Assembly (NCBI GenBank): GCA_012837155.1
Contig: CP051546.1
Span: 2,072,324 to 2,106,039 of the forward strand
Direction: 5' to 3'
Length of the DNA stretch: 33,716 nucleotides
Origin: Flavobacterium sp.
GTDB taxonomy: Bacteria; Bacteroidota; Bacteroidia; Flavobacteriales; Flavobacteriaceae
Numbering within the stretch: position 1 is the stretch's first letter; every line of letters starts with the position of its first letter. Made by a program: the position numbers and the translations under genes. Of the stretch, positions 17,769-26,991 are shown in pieces. Under the pieces are notes generated by a model. The model was not told where the DNA came from, ran no database searches, and saw only the letters and a program-made list of their open reading frames with translations.

Positions 17769-18407
17769 TCATTTTTCTTTAAAATATTTTTGTATTAATT
17801 CTCCCAACAAATGGATATTTACTGGTTTAGAAATATAGTCCGTGCATCCCGCAGCTAGAGCCTCGTCTCGGTCATTCTGCATTCCATTAGCAGTTTGTGC
17901 GATTATTATCAAGTCTTTGTTAAATTCCCTAATTTGTTTTGTAGCTTCGTGTCCTCCCATTTCTGGCATATTAATATCCATCATTACAAGATCAATGTCG
18001 GGATTTGAACGACATGCTTCGATGGCTTCGTAGCCGGTACTTACTTTTAAAATTTCTCTGCTATAAGGTTTTACGGCAATGGTAATCAGTAATTTAGAAA
18101 TAGCATCGTCTTCAACAATTAATATTTTTAGGTTTTTTATTTTGTTTATTACTTTTTCTGAAGGAGTTTTTTTGTTGGCGGTAATTTCATTTTCTAATTT
18201 TTGTTCACTTCGGTATGGAATTGTAAAAAAGAAAGTACTTCCTTTGCCCTTTTTGCTTTCTACCCAAATTTTTCCGCCAAGCATTTCTACATACGCTTTT
18301 GAAATGGCCAATCCTAAACCCGATCCTTCATGGGTTCGAGTAATGGTTTCGTTGGCTTGTCTAAATCTTTCGAAAACAATTTTTTGCTGTGATTTAGAAA
18401 TCCCCAT
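17769..18407 (-). pseudogene. Kinase fragment: end of HATPase domain plus receiver domain
   Basis: 212 residues from the first ATG after the nonsense codon. Residues 1-55 hold the last HATPase boxes (MGISKSQQKIVFERF, GSGLGLAISKAYVEMLGG). After a linker, residues about 94-208 form a complete receiver domain with acidic pocket VEDD, acceptor Asp in MMDINMP, Thr in AQTANG and Lys in YISKPVN. It is in the same frame as the 18477-20642 fragment. If translated alone it would be a free receiver without kinase activity. Confidence 0.85.
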
Positions 18408-18476
18408 GCCAGTATCTTTTACAAAAAACTCGAGATTATTTTCTTTTTTTGCACAACCAAAAGATATGGAACCAGA

Positions 18477-18479
18477 CTA
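18477..18479 (-). other. In-frame nonsense codon in the kinase
   Basis: TAG falls between AIKFT and SGSISFGC, where kinases of this type carry one ordinary residue. The same frame continues for 235 codons of intact HATPase and receiver sequence, so this is a substitution and not an indel. Confidence 0.85.
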
Positions 18480-20642
18480 GGTAAATTTGATAGCATTTTT
18501 TACAAGATTGGTCAGAATGGCATAGATTTTTTCTGGGTCGGTTAAAACGAGCGATTCTTTTTCTGATAATTGATTCATAACCAATAATTTAATTCCTTTT
18601 TGTTTTGTTTCGGGTTTGAAAAAGGTATTTAAGTATTCAATTTGCTCATTTATATTGGTTTCTGACAAGGAAACTTCTATTTGCCCCGATTCTACTTTTG
18701 AAATATTGATAATATCATTGATGATGTTAAGCATTCGCTTTCCGCTTTTTTCAATGATTTTTATATATTCTTGTTGCTCATTTCCGGATAGTTTGGGTTC
18801 TTTTAAAAGTTCTGTAAAGCCCAAAATTCCATTCATTGGAGTTCTAATTTCATGACTCATATTAGCAAGAAAGGCTGATTTTAAATGATCACTTTCTTCT
18901 GCTTTATTCTTAGCTTTTACTAATTCCTGTTCTGTCTTCTTTCGTTCAGTAATATTTTCCTTAATGGCAATAAAGTGTGTCGTTTTGCCGTACGTATTTA
19001 TAATAGGCGAAATAGATGCTGACTCCCAGTATAATTCTCCATTTTTTTTCTTGTTATGAAATTCTCCGTGCCATTCTTTGCCTTTTTCAAGAGTATACCA
19101 AAGGTCTTTGTACTCCTCTTGGGATGTGTGTCCTGATTTTAAAATTCTCGGGTTTTTGCCGACGATTTCGTCAAGAGTATACCCCGTTGTTTCTGTAAAT
19201 TTCGGATTTACATACTCTATTTCCCCTTTTATATTTGTAATCACAATAGTTACAGGACTTTGTTCGACTGCTTGCGAGAGCTGTCTGATTTTTTCTTCAG
19301 AACGTTTTCGTTCTGTAATATCGTGAACAATGACTTGAACTGCTAATTTTCGTTCGTAGATGGTGGGAATTGCTTTTATTTCTACATCAATAGAAGTGCC
19401 ATCTAATCGTATGAATTTTTCTTGGATAGTGGCTGTGGCATTATTATTCATGTTTACCTCTTTCATTCTTCGAAGAATGTTGGACTGACTTTCAGGATGA
19501 ATAAACTGCATGACAGATTTGCCAATTACCTCTGACTCATTTTTTGCCCTAATCATGCGGAAGCCTTCTTCGTTGGCATAAACGATTTTTTCATCGGCAT
19601 AAATAACGATGGCATCAGGAGAATTTTCTATCAGTCTGCGGTATTTTTCTTCGCTTTCTATCAATGATTCATTTGTTTCTTTCTGCTGCGTAATGTCGAC
19701 CATGATGCCCCTTAGCCATCTAGGTTTTCCATCTTCTAGAACTACGTTTACAATGTCCCTTAACCATACATAGTTTCCGTTTTTTGCTTTAAAACGATAC
19801 ACAAAGTCGTGCTTTTGCATCAATTTTGTTTGGGCGGCACAGTAACAAATAATTTCATTTTTTTCTTCTGGATGCAAATGATCAGTCCAGAATCCGGTTT
19901 TGTACCAATCTTCAACAGGAAAACCAAGTAATCGTTCGGCTTGCTTACTCACAAAAGTAAAATCAAGGGTTTGAGCATCAGATTCCCAAACGATACCATC
20001 AGTAGAATCAATGATGTCTCGAAGTTTCTCTTCTGATTGGCGGTATTTTTTTTCGTTTTGGTGCAATAATTCTTCGGCAAGTTTTCGTTTCGTTATATCG
20101 GTAATAATTCCAATGATATACAGGATTTTATTGCTTTCATCCTTGACCGCCGAAACGGATACTTCTCCCCAAAAAATGGATTTATCTTTTTTTAAGTATC
20201 TCTTTTCATTTTGGTATTTATCAACTTTGCCTTCAAGAAGTTTATTAAATAAAAGAGTGCTATTTTCATAATCATCTGGATGTGTAATATCCATGGTGGT
20301 TAATTTTTGTAAATCGCTATGGGTGTAGCCAAGAGCGTTTGTACACCAATCGTTGAATTCCAGTATTTTACTACTAGTATCGGTCAATATAATTCCTGAA
20401 TTGGCCAAATCAAATACTCCTTGTAATCTTTTTTTACTTTCAAGTAGTGCCTCTTTGTCGGCTTTTCGCTCATTAATGTCGGTAATAATCCCAATGGTGT
20501 TAACCACCTTATTTTCTTTATTCTTAATCGCCGATACAGAGATTTCTGCCCAAAAGTGGGATTTATCTTTTTTATGTATCTTTTTTTCAATTTTGTATCG
20601 GTCTATTTTACCTTCGGTAAGTTCATCAAAAAGTGTCGGCAA
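18477..20642 (-). pseudogene. Kinase fragment: PAS domains, HisKA and start of HATPase
   Basis: 721 residues. PAS units begin near residues 70 (RLQGVFDLANSGIILT), 200 (KLRDIIDSTDGIVWE), 330 (KYRRLIENSPDAIVIY) and 450 (IRQLSQAVEQSPVTIVIT). HisKA follows (SDHLKSAFLANMSHEIRTPMNG), then the HATPase N-box LTNLVKNAIKFT, where a TAG stops it. The upstream break at about 20641 needs one extra base to give DDLPNLPTLFDEL, continuing the preceding PAS domain. Confidence 0.85.
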
Positions 20643-21693
20643 TTTGGGAGATCATCAGGATGGGTAATGTCTTCTTGGTTTAATTTATTCATTTCTTGCC
20701 TTGTGTAGCCTAAAATTTCGGTACACCAATTGTTAAAAAGCAAAAATTTCCCTTTTAAGTCAGTTAATAAAATTCCTGAATCGGCAAGATCAAAAACGCC
20801 TCGAAGCTTTTCTTGACTTTTTTGTAAGGCTTGCTCTGATTTTTTTCGTTCTGTAATATCTTTAGCAAGTATAATAAAATGCCTGTTTTTATTAAGATCT
20901 CCTTTTATGGGAGATACCGAAAGTTCAAACCAAAATTTTCCCTTTGGTAAATCGATAGCATATTGATGCCCAGTTGACCATCCTTTATCATTGGCTTCTT
21001 GTATAGCCTTCATGTAAATGCTTACAACATTTTCTGGCATAACTTCATAAAGTAATTTGCCAGTGAAATCTGCAAGAGGAAGGGCAAGTAAATCACTTTG
21101 ATGGGCTTGATAATGATAAATTTTGCTATCTAATCCTACTTCAAACAATAAATCAGGAATGGCTTCGAGTATGGTTGCTAGGTTTTCATTTGCTTTAGCA
21201 ACATTATTTTCCATTTGTTTGCGCTCAGTAATGTCTCTAGTAATATTCATTATAGCAGCTTTGCCCATATAGTTTATGACAACCGCTTTTATTTCAACAT
21301 TTTTTCTGTTTCCTTTTTTGTCTTCAATAATTGTTTCAAAGTCAATTTTTCCGTTGGACTGCAAGACTTCTATTCTTGCCTTTCTTTTTTTCTCAGCAAC
21401 AATCTCTAAATCTTTAATGCTTAAAGATAAAAGTTCTTTTTTAGTATAACCAAAAATAGCCGTGGCAGCAGGGTTTGCTTCTATAAAATTCTCTGGTTCT
21501 CCATTTGAGTCTATTCTGAATAAGGTAATGCTATCTCTGTTAGAGTTAAAAAGGGCATGGTATTTTTCTTCACTTGTTTTTGTTATTTCTTCTGTTTTTT
21601 TATGCTGAGTTATGTCGACCATTGTTATGAAGCATTGTTCGCTGTTATCACTTGGGTTTCCACGAAGTAAAACGGGAGTAGGTTGGTTTGGAT
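20603..21693 (-). pseudogene. Kinase fragment: PAS domains left of the IS
   Basis: This fragment begins at the IS junction (NPNQPTPVLLRGNPSDN). It holds the end of the first PAS domain (CFITMVDITQHKK) and two full PAS domains (KYHALFNSNRDSITLF and NLATILEAIPDLLFEV). It ends in a partial PAS (KLRGVFDLADSGILLT), closed by DITERKK-type linkers. An ATG inside the IS terminal repeat (21722-21724) could start it with about ten IS-encoded residues. It is cut at 20641 by a one-base loss. Confidence 0.85.
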
Positions 21694-22733
21694 TAATAAT
21701 GCGAATCAAGGGTTGAAAAAACATTAAAAAAGAAAGAAATTTCTTTGTAAAAATTAGAATAATAAGCTGATAATCAGTATATTTATAGTGTATCTAACGC
21801 ACGTTTAAATATATGATTAATCAGCTTAAAGCCCTAAAATTAGTAAAAATATATTCCATAATCTGTGACAGATTTGAAAAAGATTTAAAATACACTTGCG
21901 AACGTTTCAGCAACAACCATAAACAAGATTTAACAGATCAAGAAATTATGACCATATACCTATTCACAGTTCAAGAAGAACAACGTTTTAGCATCAAACA
22001 AATTCATAAATATGCTTGTGATTATTTACATGATTGGTTTCCAAGACTTGGCTCATATGCTGGTTTTTCTAATCGTCTTAATCAATTATCAGAAGCTTTT
22101 CGACGTTTTTCAGCTTCATTATTTGAAGACTTTTTACCTTGGGATTGCTTAACTGATCAAAGTTTACTGGATTCGATGCCAATAATCACTTGCTCTGGTA
22201 AACGAAATGGAAAGGTAGCAAAAGACTTGACCGATAAAGGGTATTGTTCTACAAAAAGCATGTATTATTATGGAGTGAAGCTTCATGCATTAGCTTTTAG
22301 ACGAGAAAATAAAATTCCTTTTCCTGAAGAAATTCAAATAACACCTGCATCTGTCAATGATTTAACGGTTTTCAAAGAAGCGTGGTCAGAAAAAACAAAC
22401 AGAAAATTCTTTGGAGATAAAATATACATTAACGAGGATTTTTTTTCTGAATTAGAACAAGAGAAAAATTCAATTATGATTACACCAGTTAAAGCAATCA
22501 AAGGACAATGTCAACAAATAAAAAACTGGGATAAAGCAGCCGATGATTTATTTTCCAAAGCAGTATCAAGAGTTAGACAGCCCATAGAATCTCTTTTAAT
22601 TGGTTGATTGTTAAAACTGATATTCAAAAAGCAAGTAAAGTTAGGTCTAGCAAGGGGTTACTGGTTCATCTATTTGGAAAAATTGCTGCCGCTTTTATTG
22701 GACTAATATTTTAACCCTTGATTCGCATTAATA
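21694..22733. mobile_element. Complete insertion sequence, IS982-like, in the kinase gene
   Basis: The element is 21699-22728, 1030 bp. Its 16-bp terminal repeats are exact: ATGCGAATCAAGGGTT (21699-21714) and AACCCTTGATTCGCAT (22713-22728). The direct repeats TAATA (21694-21698, 22729-22733) are a 5-bp target duplication. It holds one transposase gene. Size, single ORF and protein motifs suggest IS982 or a related IS5-type group; the family call is tentative. Perfect ends and duplication point to a recent insertion. Confidence 0.92.
21813..22714 (+). CDS. DDE transposase of the IS in the kinase gene, one frameshift
   Basis: The reconstructed protein is about 300 residues. Catalytic acidic residues appear in SLLDSMPIITCSGKRNG (first Asp), KFFGDKIYINEDFF (second Asp) and RQPIESLFNWL (Glu). 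KGYCSTKSMYYYGVKLHAL and QITPASVNDLT are typical of IS982/IS5-like enzymes. As read it stops at 22605-22607 just after the catalytic Glu. One more T in the run at 22594-22597 extends it by about 36 residues to TAA 22712-22714, which overlaps the right terminal repeat. The transposase may act on its own IS and on the MITE at 15139-15260. Confidence 0.88.
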
Positions 22734-23180
22734 GCTAAAAGCACTTCACATTCTTCCTTAGTTTTCTTTTCGAATATTTTTTCGAGAAATAAATCGAATA
22801 TTGGTTTTGTCTCATCGGAAACAAAAAATCTAAATTGTTTTTTATTAGTTGCAAATGTTCCTTGCCCAAAATAGCAGCACTTCTAGGATTGTATTCTATT
22901 ATTTCGCCTTCTTTTGAAAGCGTGATATAGCCTGAGGGAGCAATATTGTAGCGACTTATATATTTTTCAGCTTCAGTTTCGGCTGCTTTCTTTGCCAAAA
23001 GGAGTTTTTTGTTTTGTGTTTCGAGCTCAGTTTGATGAACGTCTAGTTGGTGGATGAGTTTGTGTATTTCTGCATTAGAGTCTTGTCTATCAGGCGATGA
23101 AATATTTTAATCTGTAACAATTCTTCAATTTTTTTTCGAAGTGTTGTAATGAGTTCCGTTTTGTTTGTACTGTTTTTCAT
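22734..23180 (-). pseudogene. Kinase fragment: N-terminus and start of first PAS domain
   Basis: Starts at ATG 23178-23180. A coiled-coil stretch (IHKLIHQLDVHQTELETQNKK...AETEAEKY) is followed by a PAS domain (RYNIAPSGYITLSKEGEIIEYNPRSAAILG) ending at the IS in CEVLLAI. Two one-base losses interrupt it: A run 23105-23108 (in complement) and the run 22823-22828. Restoring each yields QIKNISSPDRQDSN and NNLDFFVSDETKPIF. Confidence 0.8.
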
Positions 23181-23200
23181 AATTATTCCGATTGATAATT

Positions 23201-23327
23201 AAGTAAGTCAAAAGTTTAAATGTCATAAAATCAAACGAATGAATAGTGATAAAAGCTATTTATAATCAAAGACTTATATTATTTTATCAGATTTCAAAAT
23301 GCGACATTATGCCATGGCTATCACTTA
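23201..23327 (-). repeat. 127-bp dispersed repeat, copy A
   Basis: Inverse copy of 26801-26925, with about four in five bases identical by eye over the whole length. It includes the shared block TCAAACGAATGAATAGTGAT and the block CTATTTATAATCAAA. It ends 21 bases upstream of the kinase ATG, so in the kinase's sense it may contain its leader or promoter. Confidence 0.85.
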
Positions 23328-23402
23328 TTTATTTTTCGTTGCTCTTTTTTTATGTTTTTTGCTGTGGATACTTTCAAATCATTGCCTTTTTTTTAGTTGT
23401 TA

Positions 23403-23455
23403 GGTAAGTCGAAAGTTTTAATGTCTTAAAGCCAAACTAAAACTATTTATATTCA
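23403..23455 (-). repeat. Partial third copy (C) of the dispersed repeat
   Basis: GGTAAGTCGAAAGTTTTAA and the following CTTAAAGCCAAAC, then CTATTTAT, match the start of copies A and B, with a 16-base gap. It has the same orientation as copy A, about 200 bases away. Confidence 0.6.
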
Positions 23456-23530
23456 GAAATCTGTCGAGAGGGTGCTAGTTTTAATTGCTTTTATATAAAT
23501 ACTTTAACACTAAAATTTAGTAAAAAGCAA

Positions 23531-23759
23531 CCAAAATTAGAGGGCACTGAAAAAGTCCCTCGAATAAGGAAAATGAAAATAACTAAAAAGGAGCGAAAAC
23601 ACAATGGTTTCGCTCCTTTTAGTTATTACAAACCCCTTGTAATCTAAGAAGATTAAATTTGACTAAAAAAAGACGATTAAATAAAATCAAAGCCTTATTT
23701 AATCACTTTTTTTAATGATTTTTGAAAATAGGGACTTTTTCAGTACCCTCCAAAATTAG
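23531..23759. mobile_element. 211-bp MITE with three internal hairpins
   Basis: Terminal repeats AGGGCACTGAAAAAGTCCCT (23541-23560) and its inverse at 23730-23749 match at 19 of 20 positions, 21 bp if the outer G/C is included. CCAAAATTAG flanks both sides (23531-23540, 23750-23759), giving an 8- to 10-bp target duplication. Inside are three stems: 23581-23598 with 23608-23624, 23625-23631 with 23637-23643, and 23675-23684 with 23695-23704. No ORF. The ends differ from the 15139 MITE, so another transposase, not in this window, must move it. Confidence 0.9.
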
Positions 23760-23796
23760 GGGTATTTTTTAGTGCTTTTTTCGGTTTAAGTACATT

Positions 23797-24798
23797 CTAA
23801 AAATTAATAATACATTTTGTTCCAAACCCATTCAAAACATCATTTAGGTTCAATTTTAAATTTTCAAATGAAGTATAAGCCTCAAATTTAACCATTTATA
23901 TTTAACAAATCTCCACAAGATTTCAATTAAGTTCAATTCTGGCGAGTAAGGTGGAATAAAATAAATAAGTAAATCTAACTCTTCCCATTCTTTGATTTTT
24001 TCTTTGAATTTCTTACTGGTATGAAGCGAAGAGTTATCCAAAACCACAACTGTTTTTTAGTTATATTCTCAACAAATTTGTCAAAAAAGACAATCATCTT
24101 TTCAGAATTTATTGTTGTTTCAAAAATATCAAAAACCAAATTACCCAATGTATTCATTAAACCAAAAACACTTACGCTTTTCCCCCGAATTGCAGGCAAT
24201 AAAATAGGTTCTCCTTCAGCTTGCCAAGCATACGGAACATTCGGCACTAAACTAAAATGACTTGCGTCACCGTAATATAAGTCAATGTATTGTTCCTGAT
24301 TTAATTGTGACAATTTATCCAATTCCTTTTTTGAATTTAGAAAAGCGCTCTCACAACGTTTTTTTTCAAAGATTTACGGCATCTTATCCATTTATATTTT
24401 AGTCTCTTTTAAAAAATTTATGAGTGTTTGTTTTGTTATTTTTATTTGATGCTCTCGCTCTAAAATATCCAAAACCACATTCAAATTTCTACTGTTTTCC
24501 TTTACTAGTTCAGGTATTAGGTCAGCTACTTTTTTTAGTTTTAATTTTGCGCCACGACCTTTTTAACGCCTAATGTTTCCTGTTTGTCTTTTAATGTTTT
24601 AGCCATTTCCCAAGCATTAAAAAACAATGTTACTCGTAATCTTCCAACCTTCATAATTCTAGAAATTTCCATTATGGATTTTTTGTCAACAGAAAGTTTT
24701 AGAAACATACAGCGCTCCCTGACTACCGAATTAGGGGAGTTTCTATACAAATAATCCACTACTTTTTTTTCCTCCTCTAATAATTCTACATATCTCAT
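23797..24798 (-). pseudogene. IS630-family transposase, multiply frameshifted
   Basis: Reconstruction gives about 334 residues starting MRYVELLEEEKKVVDY. An N-terminal helix-turn-helix region is followed by the DDE domain: Asp in DLYYGDASHFSLVPN, Asp in VVVLDNSSLHTSKKF, Glu in YFIPPYSPELNLIEILW. The end is NGFGTKCIINF with TAG at 23797-23799. Five breaks are visible: base losses at T runs 24560-24564, 24359-24366 and 24053-24058 and near 23883, plus one extra base at 24397-24400. The catalytic triad is kept, but the usual Glu of GDESHF is Ala. I could not fix the element's ends; IS630 targets TA and leaves only a TA duplication. Either a dead remnant or a victim of sequence error. Confidence 0.85.
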
Positions 24799-24915
24799 TT
24801 ATGTCGTATTTAAAATATAAATATACGAAAAATATGTCAAAAATAAAAATGTATTACTAATTATTTTCAAGTACTTAACAATTTGGTTTAAAATCTTTTG
24901 CATCAAGAATAATGA

Positions 24916-25395
24916 TTAGTTATTTGTGCCTTTTTTGATAAAAACTTCTAAAGATAAATGAGCTTGTTTTTGTATTTTTTTTTGCATGAAACCAGTCCAG
25001 CCCAAGAGGAAACCTTTTAGTCCTAATGCTTGTTTTGCCCATTTCCAAATGTCAAAATCATCAGTATGTTTAATTATTAAACCCTCTTTAAAATGAAAAT
25101 GCGCTTGGATAGTATTTACTACACGTCTGTTGGTTGCGCTAAATTTGTAGGTTACAATCCATCGAGTGGAGCCTAAATAGTTGTCTGCCTTTACATCAGA
25201 AAAAACAATTTTTAAATCTCCTTTGCTTCTTTCGATGAGCATTTTCCACATTTGGCAAACCTCATTTCCTTTTAGTAATCCAAAAATGGGATCGCGAAAT
25301 TGTACGTTGGGGTGGTAACATTCGCTCATTTGTACTGTATCAGCATTTGCAAAAGCAGTATAGAATTTAATAATGGTATTTTCGTTTTGGGTCAT
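24916..25395 (-). CDS. NTF2-like (SnoaL-type) family protein
   Basis: 159 residues with a cone-shaped NTF2-like fold pattern: NENTIIKFYTAFANADTVQMSECYHPNVQFRDPIFG at the N-terminus, then TRWIVTYKFSATNRRVVNTIQAHFHFKEGLIIKHTDDFDIWKW. Such proteins range from ketosteroid isomerases and polyketide cyclases to binding proteins without enzyme activity; no specific role can be inferred. It is divergent from the outer-membrane barrel gene across 109 bases and appears intact. Confidence 0.85.
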   Translation of the reverse strand: MTQNENTIIKFYTAFANADTVQMSECYHPNVQFRDPIFGLLKGNEVCQMWKMLIERSKGDLKIVFSDVKADNYLGSTRWIVTYKFSATNRRVVNTIQAHFHFKEGLIIKHTDDFDIWKWAKQALGLKGFLLGWTGFMQKKIQKQAHLSLEVFIKKGTNN

Positions 25396-25475
25396 TTAAA
25401 ATAAATTTAACAGTAAAAATAATAAATTTTTGCATTAAAAATACTGTTTTTCTAATTTATTGTCTTTGGAATTGT

Positions 25476-25483
25476 TACTTTAG
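25476..25483 (+). promoter_or_regulatory. Candidate -7 box for the barrel gene
   Basis: TACTTTAG differs by one base from TAnnTTTG and lies 21 bases before the ATG at 25505. No good -33 box was found in the divergent intergenic region. Confidence 0.3.
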
Positions 25484-25504
25484 CCTAAACTTTAAATTGA
25501 AACT

Positions 25505-26773
25505 ATGGTAAGTGTTTTTCGCGAAAAATGCTGGAGAAGAGTTTGGGTAACACTACTATTAGTTTTGCTGATGCAATTCGGTGTTTTAGCGCAAACAGCT
25601 AATGATTCTGTTAAAGAATGCCCGATAAAATCGCTGCCCGATGTTTTTAAAAAAAGGGATTCTATACTAGTTATAAAACCCTTAAAAAGCAATTTTTTTC
25701 TTGTGATACCGCTTATTGGTTCGCAGCCTGCCACGGGTTTTGTGTATGGAGCAGTAGGTCAGTATACTTTTAAGGACAAAAATCCCAAGGATAAATATTC
25801 AACCATTAATCTTGGAATAAATTATTCTGAGAAAAAGCAGCTGATTGTTAATTTTAAAAACAATGTAATGCTTAAAGACGATAAGATATTTCTAAGCGGA
25901 GACTGGCGCTATTATATTTTTTCCCAAGCTAATTACGGACTTGGTTCCGATATTATACCCACAAATAAAAACAATGAAAATTTTGATTTTAGCTCTTTAT
26001 CAGAATCGATGCAATACAATTATTTAAAGTTTCATCAAACGGTGTCATGGAAAGTTAAAGGAGACTTTTACGTGGGTGCGGGAGTACATTTTGATAGTTA
26101 CTCATCGATTATTGATGAAAAACTTGACGTTCCAAATGGGATTTATACGTTTCATTACAATTATAGCAAGCAAAACGGATTTAGCGATAAGAATTATTAT
26201 GTTAATGGGTTAAGTTTCAATATGATATTTGACTCAAGAGATAACCAGATTAATACGAATCATGGATGGTTTGGCAACATTAACTACAGGATAAATCCAT
26301 CTTTGAATAAAAACCAAGCAGCAAGCACGGTTCTTTTTGCCGAATATAGATATTTTTTGCCGTTAAGCAAAACTAATGCTCAGCATGTCTTTAGTATTTG
26401 GTCTTATGGGCAATTTGTTACAAGTGGGAAAGTTCCTTATCTTAACTTGCCAGCGATTGGTTGGGATCAGCGCAGTCGAAGTGGTAAAGGGTATACACAA
26501 GGATTGTTTCGGGGCTATAATTTGGCTTATCTTGAAACAGAATATCGTTTTCCTATTAGTTGTAATCAATTATTTAGTGGGACGCTATTTGCAAATTTTA
26601 CGAGTGTGAGCGATAAGGAACGCCATATTCATCTTTTTCAATACGTGCAACCCGCTGTGGGCATTGGTCTACGTATTTTAATTGATAAAGCGACCCGCAC
26701 AAACTTAGTACTTAATTATGCTTGGGCTAATCGTTCAAAGGCTTTTTATTTAAATGCAGGGGAATCCTTTTAA
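25505..26773 (+). CDS. Omp85/BamA-TamA family outer-membrane beta-barrel protein
   Basis: 422 residues. A signal peptide (WRRVWVTLLLVLLMQFGVLAQ) is followed by alternating strands of a barrel. The loop-6 type motif GLFRGYNLAYLETEYRFPI and the late strand GIGLRILIDKATRTNLVLNYAW are typical of bacterial surface antigen (D15) domains, and the protein ends in Phe as outer-membrane barrels do. No POTRA domains are visible in the short N-terminal part, so it is a barrel-only member, unlike BamA. Function is unknown: possibly lipid or protein insertion, or transport. Reading frame intact. Confidence 0.87.
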   Translation: MVSVFREKCWRRVWVTLLLVLLMQFGVLAQTANDSVKECPIKSLPDVFKKRDSILVIKPLKSNFFLVIPLIGSQPATGFVYGAVGQYTFKDKNPKDKYSTINLGINYSEKKQLIVNFKNNVMLKDDKIFLSGDWRYYIFSQANYGLGSDIIPTNKNNENFDFSSLSESMQYNYLKFHQTVSWKVKGDFYVGAGVHFDSYSSIIDEKLDVPNGIYTFHYNYSKQNGFSDKNYYVNGLSFNMIFDSRDNQINTNHGWFGNINYRINPSLNKNQAASTVLFAEYRYFLPLSKTNAQHVFSIWSYGQFVTSGKVPYLNLPAIGWDQRSRSGKGYTQGLFRGYNLAYLETEYRFPISCNQLFSGTLFANFTSVSDKERHIHLFQYVQPAVGIGLRILIDKATRTNLVLNYAWANRSKAFYLNAGESF

Positions 26774-26800
26774 ATGTGTTTGTAAATTTGCTGGAACACC

Positions 26801-26925
26801 TAAGCGATAGCTATGCAATAATGTCACATTTTAAAATGGCAAAACGACATAAGTATTTGATTATAAATAGATTTCATCACTATTCATTCGTTTGACTTTA
26901 TAACATTAAAACTTTCGACTTACTT
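26801..26925 (+). repeat. 125-bp dispersed repeat, copy B
   Basis: Inverse of copy A at 23201-23327. It lies 27 bases after the barrel gene. The two copies face each other across about 3.5 kb holding a MITE, the IS630 remnant, the NTF2-like gene and the barrel gene. Confidence 0.85.
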
Positions 26926-26934
26926 ATCTGCATA

Positions 26935-26972
26935 AAAAAAGTGTTTGTGATTTAAAACTCAAACACTTTTTT
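26935..26972. terminator. Bidirectional terminator
   Basis: AAAAAAGTGTTTG (26935-26947) pairs perfectly with CAAACACTTTTTT (26960-26972) around a 12-base loop. A/T runs on both sides let it work for the plus-strand barrel gene and the converging minus-strand membrane protein gene. Confidence 0.88.
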
Positions 26973-26991
26973 AATGATATGATTATGATTC

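Larger units (their letters stand above)
17769..23180 (-). pseudogene. Large multi-PAS hybrid sensor histidine kinase, disrupted
   Basis: Joined, the gene starts at ATG 23178-23180 (MKNSTNKTELITTLRKK) and would encode about 1460 residues. The order is an N-terminal coiled coil, about eight PAS domains, HisKA with phospho-acceptor His (codon 18852-18854, MSHEIRTP), a HATPase domain (N-box NLVKNAIKF, then DTGMGIS and GSGLGLAI) and a receiver (LIVEDD, acceptor Asp codon 17976-17978 in MMDINMPEMGG). No membrane segment is visible, so it is probably cytosolic. Damage: an IS at 21699-22728, an in-frame TAG at 18477-18479, and single-base losses near 20641, 22823-22828 and 23105-23108. Removing the IS plus one TAATA copy restores the reading frame (LLAINPNQPT). 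The gene is inactive as an intact kinase. Confidence 0.9.

Noticed and set aside
23797-24840. Exact ends of the IS630-type element
   Set aside because: AT-rich flanks give several weak inverted matches and the expected TA duplication is too short to decide.
26801-26972. Independent small RNA formed by repeat B plus the hairpin
   Set aside because: No clear promoter could be placed, and the hairpin is explained as the terminator of two converging genes; kept only as a test under the repeat finding.
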